Assembly (NCBI GenBank): GCA_016867855.1
Contig: VGIO01000005.1
Location: 1-44,303, forward strand
Reading direction: 5' to 3'
Length of the DNA stretch: 44,303 bases
Origin: Calditrichota bacterium
GTDB taxonomy: Bacteria; Electryoneota; AABM5-125-24; Hatepunaeales; Hatepunaeaceae
Shown: positions 17,970 through 26,728 of the stretch, piece after piece
How the letters are laid out: every line of letters starts with the position of its first letter
How positions within the stretch are numbered: the stretch's first letter is position 1
The notes under the pieces: model-generated
The model's database searches: none
Seen by the model: only the letters and a program-made list of their open reading frames with translations
What the model was told of the DNA's origin: nothing
Position numbers and translations under genes: made by a program

Positions 17970-19505
17970 ATGAACTTTCCGGTTTGGGATGTCAGTTTCG
18001 GGCTGCCGTTGTTGATTGCGTTAGTGGCAATTCCCCATGTATTCGTGGCGCAATTTGCCATCGGCGGCGGGTTGTTTTTAGCGGTTTATGAACGCGTCGC
18101 ACGACGTAAAAATGACGACGCGCTGCTGAACTATGTGCGCCTGCACAGCCGTTTCTTCTTACTCCTCACATTAGTTTTCGGCGCCTTGACCGGCGTCGGA
18201 ATATGGCTCACTATTGGATTAATACACCCAGCCGCGACCTCCGCGCTTATTCACATTTTCTTATGGTTCTGGGCGGCTGAGTGGGTGATATTCATCCTCG
18301 AAATAAGCGCTGCGCTAATCTATTACTACGGCTGGGACCGGCTGCCGGCGGTCGTTCACCAGAAGGTGATATGGATTTACTTTGCCGCTGGTTTTTTGTC
18401 GCTGGCGATTATCAACGGCATTATCACCTTTATGCTGACGCCGGGGGATTGGTTGACGACGAAAAATGTGTGGGCAGGGTTATTCAATCCGACCTACTGG
18501 CCCTCTTTGCTAGTCCGGACTTTATTGTGCTTGCTGACCGCGGGATTATTCGCATTCATAACTGCCACACGCCTGAAAAATAAGGAATTGAAAACGAAAG
18601 TAGCGCGCATCGCGGCGTTGTGGACGTTGCCGAGCCTGTTGCTGCTGATGACGGGACTTTGGTGGTATTACAAGGTCTTGCCCGAGGATGTAACGGTTTA
18701 TCTGACGGGAGGCTGGAAAGCCTTGCTGACGGCGCAAACAGTCGGAGTTTGGAGCGCCGCGGCGCTGGCTGTGGGCGTCGTCATCAGCCCATTGCTGCGG
18801 TCATTTCGGATGAGACTAGCCGAGGCATTAGTTTTAGTATTACTCGGATTCGTTCTATTCGGCTCGTTCGAGTGGTTTAGAGAAGCCGCACGCAAACCGT
18901 ATGTGATTTGGGGCTATATGTATTCCAACGGAGTTTTAGTCGAGGCGCAGGATAAAATCAAAGCCGCCGGACTGACAGCGAGCGTCAAATGGCAGCATCC
19001 CGACAGCGTCCGGCGCGGCGAGGACTTGTATCGGGCGGCTTGCGGGGCGTGCCATTCGCTCGATGGTTATAATAGTCTAAAACCGGCTGTCATCGACAAG
19101 GGTTGGGATAAAGCCCAGTTGACCGAACTTGTGCTGCGCACCGGGTCGATGCGCGGCGCGATGCCGCCATTTCCCGGCCATACGGAGGATGCAGCGCTCA
19201 TCGCTGAATATCTCGTCTCGAAAGCAGGTATGTTAAAGCTGCAGCCTTTGTCCGGCGAAGCCGTCTGGCGGCGTAATTGCGGACTTTGTCATACGCTCGA
19301 TAGCAAGCGTCCTCTGCGCCCAGCGCTGGAAGGTTTAACTCAAGCAGATATGAAAGAGTTAATTCTCACATCCGGAGATTTAACCGAGGCTATGCCTCCC
19401 TTTGCTGGCAGTGATGAGGATGCCGGGACGCTGGCGAGTTATTTAAAAAATATGCTAACGGAATCGACGCTGCAGATGGGAGTCGCTAGTGTTCACTTGC
19501 ATTAA
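17970..19505 (+). CDS. Cytochrome bd-like (CydA superfamily) subunit with two C-terminal c-type heme motifs
   Basis: ATG 17970 start. LPLLIALVAIPHVFVAQFAIGG and FILEISAALIYYYGWDRL align by eye to E. coli CydA H19 and E107/GWDRL regions; ARKPYVIWGY resembles GRQPW; CGACHS and CGLCHT heme-c motifs. Confidence 0.75.
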   Translation: MNFPVWDVSFGLPLLIALVAIPHVFVAQFAIGGGLFLAVYERVARRKNDDALLNYVRLHSRFFLLLTLVFGALTGVGIWLTIGLIHPAATSALIHIFLWFWAAEWVIFILEISAALIYYYGWDRLPAVVHQKVIWIYFAAGFLSLAIINGIITFMLTPGDWLTTKNVWAGLFNPTYWPSLLVRTLLCLLTAGLFAFITATRLKNKELKTKVARIAALWTLPSLLLLMTGLWWYYKVLPEDVTVYLTGGWKALLTAQTVGVWSAAALAVGVVISPLLRSFRMRLAEALVLVLLGFVLFGSFEWFREAARKPYVIWGYMYSNGVLVEAQDKIKAAGLTASVKWQHPDSVRRGEDLYRAACGACHSLDGYNSLKPAVIDKGWDKAQLTELVLRTGSMRGAMPPFPGHTEDAALIAEYLVSKAGMLKLQPLSGEAVWRRNCGLCHTLDSKRPLRPALEGLTQADMKELILTSGDLTEAMPPFAGSDEDAGTLASYLKNMLTESTLQMGVASVHLH

Positions 19506-19522
19506 TGGCTTCTAGTATGTCG

Positions 19523-19601
19523 GACAGGAGGACAGGCGTCCCTGCCTGTCCCGAGAGATATGACCGCAAAGTGGACAGGCAGGGACGCCTGTCCTCCTGT
19601 C
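19523..19601. repeat. Perfect 29-bp inverted repeat between two subunit genes
   Basis: GACAGGAGGACAGGCGTCCCTGCCTGTCC (19523-19551) and GGACAGGCAGGGACGCCTGTCCTCCTGTC (19573-19601), 21-nt loop. Confidence 0.9.
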
Positions 19602-19640
19602 TATACTATAATGCCAGTTTCTTTTACAACGAGGCACTAG

Positions 19641-20753
19641 ATGATAATTCAAACCATTATCCCCGATTTGGATGCCATACCGGTTCCGGCGCCGCTCTGG
19701 CTGTTGAAAACCTTGCTGCTGCTCACCTTTCTGCTGCATTTAATTGCAATGAACATTTTAATCGGCAGCGCGCTGACGGCTGTTTTGACGCGGTTCCATT
19801 CCAAAAGCGCCAGGCGCGAGCATTCAAAGTATTTGTTCAGCGAGATTATTCGTGAACTGCCGACCTTTGTGGCTGCGACCGTAACCTTGGGCGTAGCGCC
19901 GCTGTTGTTCGTGCAAATCCTGTATGGCAATTTAGTTTATACTTCCAGCATCGCCATCGGTTGGTTCTGGTGGTGGATATTCCCCCTGATAATAATCGCC
20001 TATTACATTTTTTATTATTTAAAATTCAAGTCTTTAAAAACAGATAAACCGGCGGCGCTTAAAACAACTTTCTTAATTTGGATTGCCGCTGTTGTCTTAT
20101 TCTGGATATCGTTTGTTTTCAGCAACAACTTCAACCTTGCGATGCAGCCGGCGCGGTTCAGCGCGCTAATTTTGAAATGCGCTAAAGGCTTAAGCCTCAA
20201 CCTCGGCGACCCGGTGACATTTCCGCGCTGGCTGCACATTACCCTCGGCGCGATCGCTGTCAGTGGAGTTTACCGGATGTGGCGTGGACGCTCTGTTGCT
20301 GTTAAAGACGCGGCTTATAGTTCTTATCAGTTGAATTTGGGCTATAAACTATTTATTTATCCGACGATGGCAAATATCCTTATAGGTTTCGTTTATCTGA
20401 TATTAATTCCGGATGAAATTATGCGAATGCTGATGGGGCAGGATGTGGTGATGACAGCTTTGTGGCTGGCAGGTTTGGGCGCGGCGATGTGGGCGATGCC
20501 GGCGCTGAAGCGGACGATAGATGCGCCACAATCGCTGGCGCTGCCGTTGGGAACGATGCTAATCGTGATTACTCTCATTTCAATGGTTATATTGCGCGAT
20601 ATGGTGCGCACCGCCTATCAAAAGCCGTTCTTTCATCTGTCGATGACGCCGCTGGACGTTGCACTCGGCCCGATTATTATGTTCCTGCTTGCCTTCGTTA
20701 TCGGAATAGGGATATTTTGGTGGTTAGTGAAAGTTTATGTGAAAAAGAGATAA
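19641..20753 (+). CDS. Polytopic membrane protein, probable second CydA-like (CydA'-type) subunit
   Basis: Directly follows the CydA-like gene. LLLLTFLLHLIAMNILIGSALTAVLTRFHSK resembles the CydA N-terminal heme-ligand helix; LGVAPLLFVQILYGN; many TM segments. Confidence 0.6.
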   Translation: MIIQTIIPDLDAIPVPAPLWLLKTLLLLTFLLHLIAMNILIGSALTAVLTRFHSKSARREHSKYLFSEIIRELPTFVAATVTLGVAPLLFVQILYGNLVYTSSIAIGWFWWWIFPLIIIAYYIFYYLKFKSLKTDKPAALKTTFLIWIAAVVLFWISFVFSNNFNLAMQPARFSALILKCAKGLSLNLGDPVTFPRWLHITLGAIAVSGVYRMWRGRSVAVKDAAYSSYQLNLGYKLFIYPTMANILIGFVYLILIPDEIMRMLMGQDVVMTALWLAGLGAAMWAMPALKRTIDAPQSLALPLGTMLIVITLISMVILRDMVRTAYQKPFFHLSMTPLDVALGPIIMFLLAFVIGIGIFWWLVKVYVKKR

Positions 20754-20908
20754 TTCACAACGGATTGAACAGATTTAACGGATTAAATTAGCAGCGGATT
20801 TAATAGAATAAGCGTAGGATTATTTTAATTATACCAAATTCTATTCGATTATTACGCATAATCTTAGTTATACCTAGCATTATGAATTTTTGCGTATGTT
20901 CATATAGA

Positions 20909-20982
20909 TGTCATCCTGAACGAAGTGAAGGCTCTCGTCCCATCTTCTCCAGACGAGATGCTTCACTTCGCTGAAGAATGAC
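20909..20982. repeat. Palindromic interspersed repeat (TCATCCTGAACGAAGTGAAGG... family), complete copy
   Basis: TCATCCTGAACGAAGTGAAGGCTCTCGTC...GACGAGATGCTTCACTTCGCTGAAGAATGACC; left half recurs at 29635. Confidence 0.8.
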
Positions 20983-21047
20983 CATATCCAACATTGACGC
21001 GGCATTAGTATAACTTTCGAATTTCCAACTTTCAAACATTCTCGCAA

Positions 21048-22448
21048 ATGCGAAATCAACGTACTTTAAAGACTTCCGGCGCTTTGTCCGGCGTAGGCTT
21101 GCACACCGGCAATGAATGCAAATTGACTTTTGTGCCGGCGCCGGCCGATTACGGCTTCAAATTTGTGCGCGCCGACCTGCCCGGCTCGCCGGAGATACCC
21201 GCGCTGCTGGAAAATGTCGTCGATGTCAAGCGCGGCACGACCATCGCCCTGAACGGCGTGCAGGTTCACACCGTCGAACATTGTCTATCGGCGATGGCAG
21301 GCCTAGGGCTTAACAATGTGCGCGTCGAACTTACCGCCGACGAGCCGCCGGTCCTCGACGGCTCAGCCGCGCCGTTCGTCCAACTGCTGCATAAGTGCGG
21401 TTTAGAAGAGCAAACTGAGTCCTGCAATGTGCTGGAAATCGACGATGTCATCACATTCCGCGACGAAGCCAAGGGCATCGACATCGTCGTCGTGCCGTCC
21501 GACCGCTTCCGCGTAACCTATATGATAGACTATCAGAATCCGGCGCTCGGCACTCAATACACTTCGCTCTACGACCTCGAACGGGAGTATATTAAAGAGT
21601 TCGCTTCGGCGCGAACCTTTGCTTTCTTATCCGAAATCAAGATGCTCTTCGACGCTGGACTCATCCGCGGCGGCCGGATAGAGAACGCGATGGTCATCGC
21701 CGATGTTGACCTGACGCAGCAGGAATTAGACGGCTTAAAGCGGCTGCTGGGCATCACTGATGAGGTGAAGGTCTCACCGAAGGGCATCATCGGCGAAAAG
21801 ATGGTGCGTTTCCCCAACGAGCCGGTCAGACACAAGGTAGTTGACTTGATCGGCGACCTGGCGCTGCTCGGTATGCCGGTCAAAGCCCATGTCCTCTGCG
21901 CGCGCGCCGGTCATCCGTCCCATGTCGAACTGGTCAAACTGTTCAAGAAGGAAGCCGCCAAGAAGGCGTTGCAGCAAAAATACTCGACCGGCGGCAAATC
22001 GGCAGATAAAGCCGTCTTCGATGTCTCAGCTATCCAGCGCATTCTGCCGCACCGCTATCCGTTCCTGTTAGTTGACCGCATCATCGAATTAGTCCCCAAC
22101 GAGCGGGTGACGGCGATAAAAAATGTTACCGTCAACGAACCGTTCTTCCAGGGGCATTTTCCCGAGCGTCCGATTATGCCGGGGGTGCTGCTGGTCGAAG
22201 CATTGGGGCAGGCCGGCGGCGTGCTGCTCCTCAACACCGCCGCCGAGCCGAACAAGAAATTGGTCTATTTCACCGGCCTAGAAGGCGTCCGCTTCCGCAA
22301 GTTGGTCGTCCCCGGCGACCAGTTGATACTTAAAGTCGAGATGGTCTTTTACAAGCGCAATATCTGCAGAATGAAAGGCCAAGCCTTTGTCGATGGCCAG
22401 CTCGCCGCCGAAGCCGAAATGCAGGCGGTGGTGGTGAATAGAAGTTAA
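21048..22448 (+). CDS. lpxC-fabZ: Bifunctional UDP-3-O-acyl-GlcNAc deacetylase / 3-hydroxyacyl-ACP dehydratase (LpxC-FabZ fusion)
   Basis: LpxC motifs SGVGLHTG, TVEHCLSAMAGLG, EPPVLDGSAAPF; FabZ motifs LPHRYPFLLVDRI, FFQGHFPERPIMPGVLLVEALGQAGG. Confidence 0.95.
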   Translation: MRNQRTLKTSGALSGVGLHTGNECKLTFVPAPADYGFKFVRADLPGSPEIPALLENVVDVKRGTTIALNGVQVHTVEHCLSAMAGLGLNNVRVELTADEPPVLDGSAAPFVQLLHKCGLEEQTESCNVLEIDDVITFRDEAKGIDIVVVPSDRFRVTYMIDYQNPALGTQYTSLYDLEREYIKEFASARTFAFLSEIKMLFDAGLIRGGRIENAMVIADVDLTQQELDGLKRLLGITDEVKVSPKGIIGEKMVRFPNEPVRHKVVDLIGDLALLGMPVKAHVLCARAGHPSHVELVKLFKKEAAKKALQQKYSTGGKSADKAVFDVSAIQRILPHRYPFLLVDRIIELVPNERVTAIKNVTVNEPFFQGHFPERPIMPGVLLVEALGQAGGVLLLNTAAEPNKKLVYFTGLEGVRFRKLVVPGDQLILKVEMVFYKRNICRMKGQAFVDGQLAAEAEMQAVVVNRS

Positions 22449-22593
22449 AAAGTAAGAAAGTTAGAAGGTTATCGATTGGAAATATAAGTCATCATTCTCA
22501 TCATCATTTCAATGTGTGCTGTTGCTTGTAAATAGCCTTCCTCAGTTTTATCTTTATATATTAGCAGAGTTTCACTAAAACGCAGAGGTTCGT

Positions 22594-23522
22594 ATGTTAA
22601 GGTTTAATAATTCTCGCATTTTGCTTTGGGCGGCGGCGTTTGTGGCTGTTTCGGCGCATTTATGTCTCGCGGAACCGGATCCGGAAGATGCGGGCAAGGA
22701 TTTTCTGTCGCGGCTCTACGCCGTTCCAACCGGTCGAATGCTGCCGACGGGCGCGGTCAGCCTGGCTTTCGGCGGAGCATTTGCGACGCAGGGCGGCGGC
22801 GAATGGCTGGGATTGTTTTCGGTCGGACTGGGCGGCATCGCCGAGTTTGAGTTCAGCACGACGCATATCCTTTCCAATATATTCAGTTTTTCCGAACCAA
22901 TCGGAACGACCGCGCTGAAGTTCAGGCTCCTCGACCGCAACAGCGCCGGACGCGGCTTCGACTGTTCGATGGCGCTGCGCAGCAACCGCTGGTCGAGCGT
23001 CGATATAAGCAGTGACGCCTATCCGGCCCGGCTAGGCATGAAAATACCGGTATCTACAACATCGATTTTAAAACCCATCTGACCAGTCTCTACATCGTCG
23101 TATCGAAGGATTTCAGCCCGACTATTGAAGTTCACGGCGGCATCGATTTCGACGAAATCCGCACCCGCGACCTGAACTATTCCGGCTATCAAACCCCGAC
23201 GCCGCCCGGCGATATGAAAAAGAGCCTGGTGTCGGTCTTCGCCGGCTTTGAGCGGCAAGTCAACCGGAACACTCATTCCATCGTCGAATTCGGCGGCAAA
23301 CCCAAAATCGAATTCGATTCGCGCCTCAGAGAGATGACCGCCAAGACGGTCTGGTATCTAATGGGCGGCGTGCGTTTTTACATCAGCCGAATGACTTCCT
23401 TCGACGCGGCTTTGCGCTACCGCAGCGACTTTACCGGCCTAGCCGACACCGAAATCCGCGCCGGGCTGAACACAGGATTCGATCTGCTGAAGAAATTTAA
23501 AAAGCAGAAATATGATAAGTGA
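22594..23522 (+). pseudogene. Outer-membrane barrel-like protein of unknown function, interrupted by an apparent frameshift near 23030-23045
   Basis: ORF 22594..23082 begins with a signal peptide and loses sense after YPARLGMK. Another frame reads HENTGIYNIDFKTHLTSLYIVVSKDFSPTIEVHGGIDFDEIRTRDLNYSGYQTPTPPGDMKKSLVSVFAGFERQ and continues to 23522. Confidence 0.65.
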
Positions 23523-23603
23523 TCGAGTATAGAATGTCTTTTTTATCATCATCCGCGTCGGATCACAACTGAAGCCTAATTGAACGAGTAAAAATCGATA
23601 CAA

Positions 23604-24830
23604 GTGCTTGAAACCAACAAACGCGTCGCGCTCAAGTTTGGCATCGACACCGATATAATCGAACGCACCGCCGATACCGATAAGAATCTCCGGCTGCTCG
23701 GCGACGACCTGACCTTCCTCGCCTGCCGGGAAAGCGAGCGGACGAAGCATGTGCATAGACTGCATCCATATTTGGGCAAGTTTATACCACAGTTGGTTGA
23801 GGTCTTTCTAAAGACATATTTTAAGGCAGGTGATACAATACTTGACCCTTTTGCCGGCTCTGGAACGACATTAGTCGAAGCGAATGTTTTGGGAATGAAT
23901 TCTATTGGAATCGAACTTTCTCCTTTCAATGTGCTTATCCAAAAAGTAAAGACGCAAAAGTATAACCTGCCGGAAGTCGAATATGAAATTAAAGACGCAT
24001 TGAATAAAATGGTCTTATTCAGTCAAACTTATTACTCAAATAATGGCAACGGTTCGATTTTCGCTAAGAACTTCGAGCCGATTAAAACTGAAAGCGTCTA
24101 TCTGAATGATTGGTTTGGAGTTAGGACATTACAGGAATTGCTCTATTATAAAAATCTGATACCGTCATATTGTTATAATGATGTTTTACGAATAATATTA
24201 TCAAGAGCCGCCAGGTCGGTTCGGTTGATTACGCATTATGATTTGGCGCGCCCTAAAGCGCCGGTGAGGGAACAATATTATTGCATCAAACATCATAGAT
24301 ATTGCCAGCCTATTCAAGAAGCCTTAAAATATATAGTTAGATATAGTGTGGACACTCTAAAACGAATCAAAGAGTACTCTAACATACGCAAAAATACAAC
24401 AATAGAAATACTACAAGGCGACTCAAGAACGATTGATTTAAATCGAGAAAATCACATAGATGGTATTTTTACATCGCCTCCTTATGTAGGAATAATCGAC
24501 TATCACGAGCAGCACAGATACGCCTACGAACTTTTCAGTTTTGAGCGTTTCGACGATAAAGAAATTGGCCCTGCGATTCGAGGTGTTTCCAATGGCGCAA
24601 AAGAGCAATATGTTCAAAACATTATTGCTGTATTTCGCAATATGAATAAATACTTAAAAGCGAATGCGAATATATTTATCGTAGCGAACGATAGATATGG
24701 TTTCTATGAGCGAATTGGCCGAGAATGCGGTTACGAATTAATTCAGACCTTTCACCGACCGGTTTTAATGCGCACGGAAAGGGATGAGAATAAGTATTTT
24801 GAATCAATTTTCCATTTTATAAAGGAATAA
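23604..24830 (+). CDS. DNA methyltransferase (N4/N6-type), probable R-M modification subunit
   Basis: DPFAGSGTTLVEANVLGMNSIGIELSPFN and TSPPYVGIIDY motifs; followed 2 nt later by an endonuclease-like gene. Confidence 0.88.
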   Translation: MLETNKRVALKFGIDTDIIERTADTDKNLRLLGDDLTFLACRESERTKHVHRLHPYLGKFIPQLVEVFLKTYFKAGDTILDPFAGSGTTLVEANVLGMNSIGIELSPFNVLIQKVKTQKYNLPEVEYEIKDALNKMVLFSQTYYSNNGNGSIFAKNFEPIKTESVYLNDWFGVRTLQELLYYKNLIPSYCYNDVLRIILSRAARSVRLITHYDLARPKAPVREQYYCIKHHRYCQPIQEALKYIVRYSVDTLKRIKEYSNIRKNTTIEILQGDSRTIDLNRENHIDGIFTSPPYVGIIDYHEQHRYAYELFSFERFDDKEIGPAIRGVSNGAKEQYVQNIIAVFRNMNKYLKANANIFIVANDRYGFYERIGRECGYELIQTFHRPVLMRTERDENKYFESIFHFIKE

Positions 24831-24832
24831 AA

Positions 24833-25612
24833 ATGTCACTATCGAATAACCAGAATTTTCAGATTCATCAATTATTAAAAACGAAAATTCTCGAAAAACT
24901 GAACAAATACTCTCGAGAAACTGTTTCGATGCCATTCCATGTCAGATTGTTAGGATATGACAGAATGGCGATTTATTCATTCGTTCAGTCAATAAACACA
25001 ACTCTCGGAACTTCAATCTTTGAGCAGACAGCCAAAATTGTGGCAGAACCGCATTTCGATTGCGCACAATCGCATTATAAACTTGAGGGATACTTTACCG
25101 ATGCTGCAAAAATTGCCTCAAATAAGTTGATTGCAGGATTAAGGTCGGTCAAACAAAAGGCAAATATCCAAAATGAGAACTTGTTAATTAGACAGGCATC
25201 CTTTACCGGTGAAACAACGGATAAACGAAAATCGATAGTGGACTTATATCTTAAAAAATCGAATACAGAATACTTCATAGAGTTAAAGACAGTAAAGCCA
25301 AATATTGATGTATTTGAAAAGACTAAAGAGAAATTATTGCTTTGGAAATCACTTCGCTATAGCACGAGAGAAAATCTTGATATAAAAGCCTTTGTGGCAT
25401 TTCCTTATAATCCTGAAGCACCAAAACCTTATGCCAGATGGACATTGCAAGGAATGTTCGATCTTGATAACGAGGTTAAGGTTGAGGATGAATTTTGGGA
25501 TATGCTTGGCGGGAAAGGAACATTCAAAGAACTGCTCTCTGTATTTGAACAGACCGGTATCGAATTGTGTCCATATATCGACAATAAATTCAAAGATTTA
25601 AGAGAAAAATAA
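24833..25612 (+). CDS. Type II restriction endonuclease, TdeIII/MjaII-like
   Basis: Adjacent to the DNA MTase; PD-(D/E)xK-like KSIVDLYLKKSNTEYFIELKTVKPNIDVFEKTK; FPYNPEAPKPYARW. The family name is from memory. Confidence 0.65.
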   Translation: MSLSNNQNFQIHQLLKTKILEKLNKYSRETVSMPFHVRLLGYDRMAIYSFVQSINTTLGTSIFEQTAKIVAEPHFDCAQSHYKLEGYFTDAAKIASNKLIAGLRSVKQKANIQNENLLIRQASFTGETTDKRKSIVDLYLKKSNTEYFIELKTVKPNIDVFEKTKEKLLLWKSLRYSTRENLDIKAFVAFPYNPEAPKPYARWTLQGMFDLDNEVKVEDEFWDMLGGKGTFKELLSVFEQTGIELCPYIDNKFKDLREK

Positions 25613-25843
25613 TTGGCTCGTTACACCTACTTTGTCCTCATCCACGGCAAAAACCTTTATGAGACGTGCGGATCTCCATCTTCTGCAGCCCAAGCCGGTA
25701 TTGGCTCTTGCAGTAAGATTTGAGAACTTAAGAGTTTGAGTTCACAGCTTTAGCGTGCAATTATTCAGGCTAATGCTCTGAACTCTGAACATTGGGCTGC
25801 CGACTACGGCGAGTCGGCAGCGGATTAAAGATAGGATATTCAA

Positions 25844-25990
25844 ATGATACAATTCACCAGGCACCACATCCGATGGCACATCATCGGTCTCGGTATTATA
25901 GCACTGGCGACTGTGCTGTTCGTTTTTAAACTCATTCAGGACGCCAGGCAGCAGCCGGTAAAGACCACGGTCGTGAAGATTGAAAAATGA
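25844..25990 (+). CDS. 48-aa single-pass membrane protein (not in the ORF track)
   Basis: ATG 25844: MIQFTRHHIRWHIIGLGIIALATVLFVFKLIQDARQQPVKTTVVKIEK*; stop overlaps the next ATG as ATGA. Confidence 0.55.
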   Translation: MIQFTRHHIRWHIIGLGIIALATVLFVFKLIQDARQQPVKTTVVKIEK

Positions 25991-26378
25991 CGATGGATGT
26001 CGTCAAACAGGTCGAGCATTGGTGGCACAGCGCTGAAGAAGAGATGGAATTCGTCGAGTTCGCGCGCCACTGGCGACACACAAGACAGGCGCTTTTTCAT
26101 ACGCATCTGGCTGTCGAATTAGCCTTGAAGGCTGCTGTTTGCAAAGCAACGGAGGATGTGCCGCCCAAGACACAAGACCTCATTAATTTGGTAGATTTGA
26201 GCAAAATCCCAATCTCAAACAACAAAGACGATTCTTGGGTCGTTTGAACAAATTCAACATTAGTGGCAGATATACCGACGCAAAACCGATAGAACCCGAC
26301 CAAATTGACGCTGAGGATATAACGAGTAAATCAATAGAATTTATCAAATGGCTGAAGACTCAATTATTCAAAGCGTAA
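25987..26378 (+). pseudogene. HEPN domain protein, apparent frameshift near 26215-26230
   Basis: TRQALFHTHLAVELALKAAVCKATEDVPPKTQDLINLVDLSKIPIS then premature stop at 26247. Another frame continues RFLGRLNKFNISGRYTDAKPIEPDQIDAEDITSKSIEFIKWLKTQLFKA* to 26378. Confidence 0.7.
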
Positions 26379-26686
26379 AGAATTACCTTAAAGCCTTGCA
26401 GGATGAAGGCGTGGAACCGGCTTTTGGGGTACTGTTCGGTTCGCAAGTAACCGGCAAGGCTCATCAGTTGAGCGATATTGATTTGGTGGTCGTTGCGCCT
26501 AAATTCGATACCGGCTACCAATACCCGGATGTCGCACTACTATGGGAGACCGCCGGGCTGACCGACTCACGCATCGAACCCATCCCTTGCGGCGTGAAGC
26601 AATGGGAGGAGGATAATTGGACGCCTATCATCTGGATAGCGCAGAAGGAAGGGATTATAATTGGACTCAACTGGAATAAAACCTAA
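26348..26686 (+). CDS. MNT-type minimal nucleotidyltransferase
   Basis: GVLFGSQVTGKAHQLSDIDLVVVAP (GSx10DxD motif); overlaps the HEPN 3' end. Confidence 0.85.
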   Translation: MAEDSIIQSVKNYLKALQDEGVEPAFGVLFGSQVTGKAHQLSDIDLVVVAPKFDTGYQYPDVALLWETAGLTDSRIEPIPCGVKQWEEDNWTPIIWIAQKEGIIIGLNWNKT

Positions 26687-26728
26687 GTCCTGAATTTTTT
26701 GCTCTCATAGATAATCTACTTTACGTAT

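Noticed and set aside
19505-19855. ORFs with RRTGVPACP / RQGRLSSC
   Set aside because: Translations of the GACAGGCGTCCCTGCCTGTCC palindrome overlapping the true downstream CDS.
23019-23276. 85-aa minus-strand ORF across the second frameshift
   Set aside because: Antisense to coding-like sequence in the shifted plus frame; no motif support.
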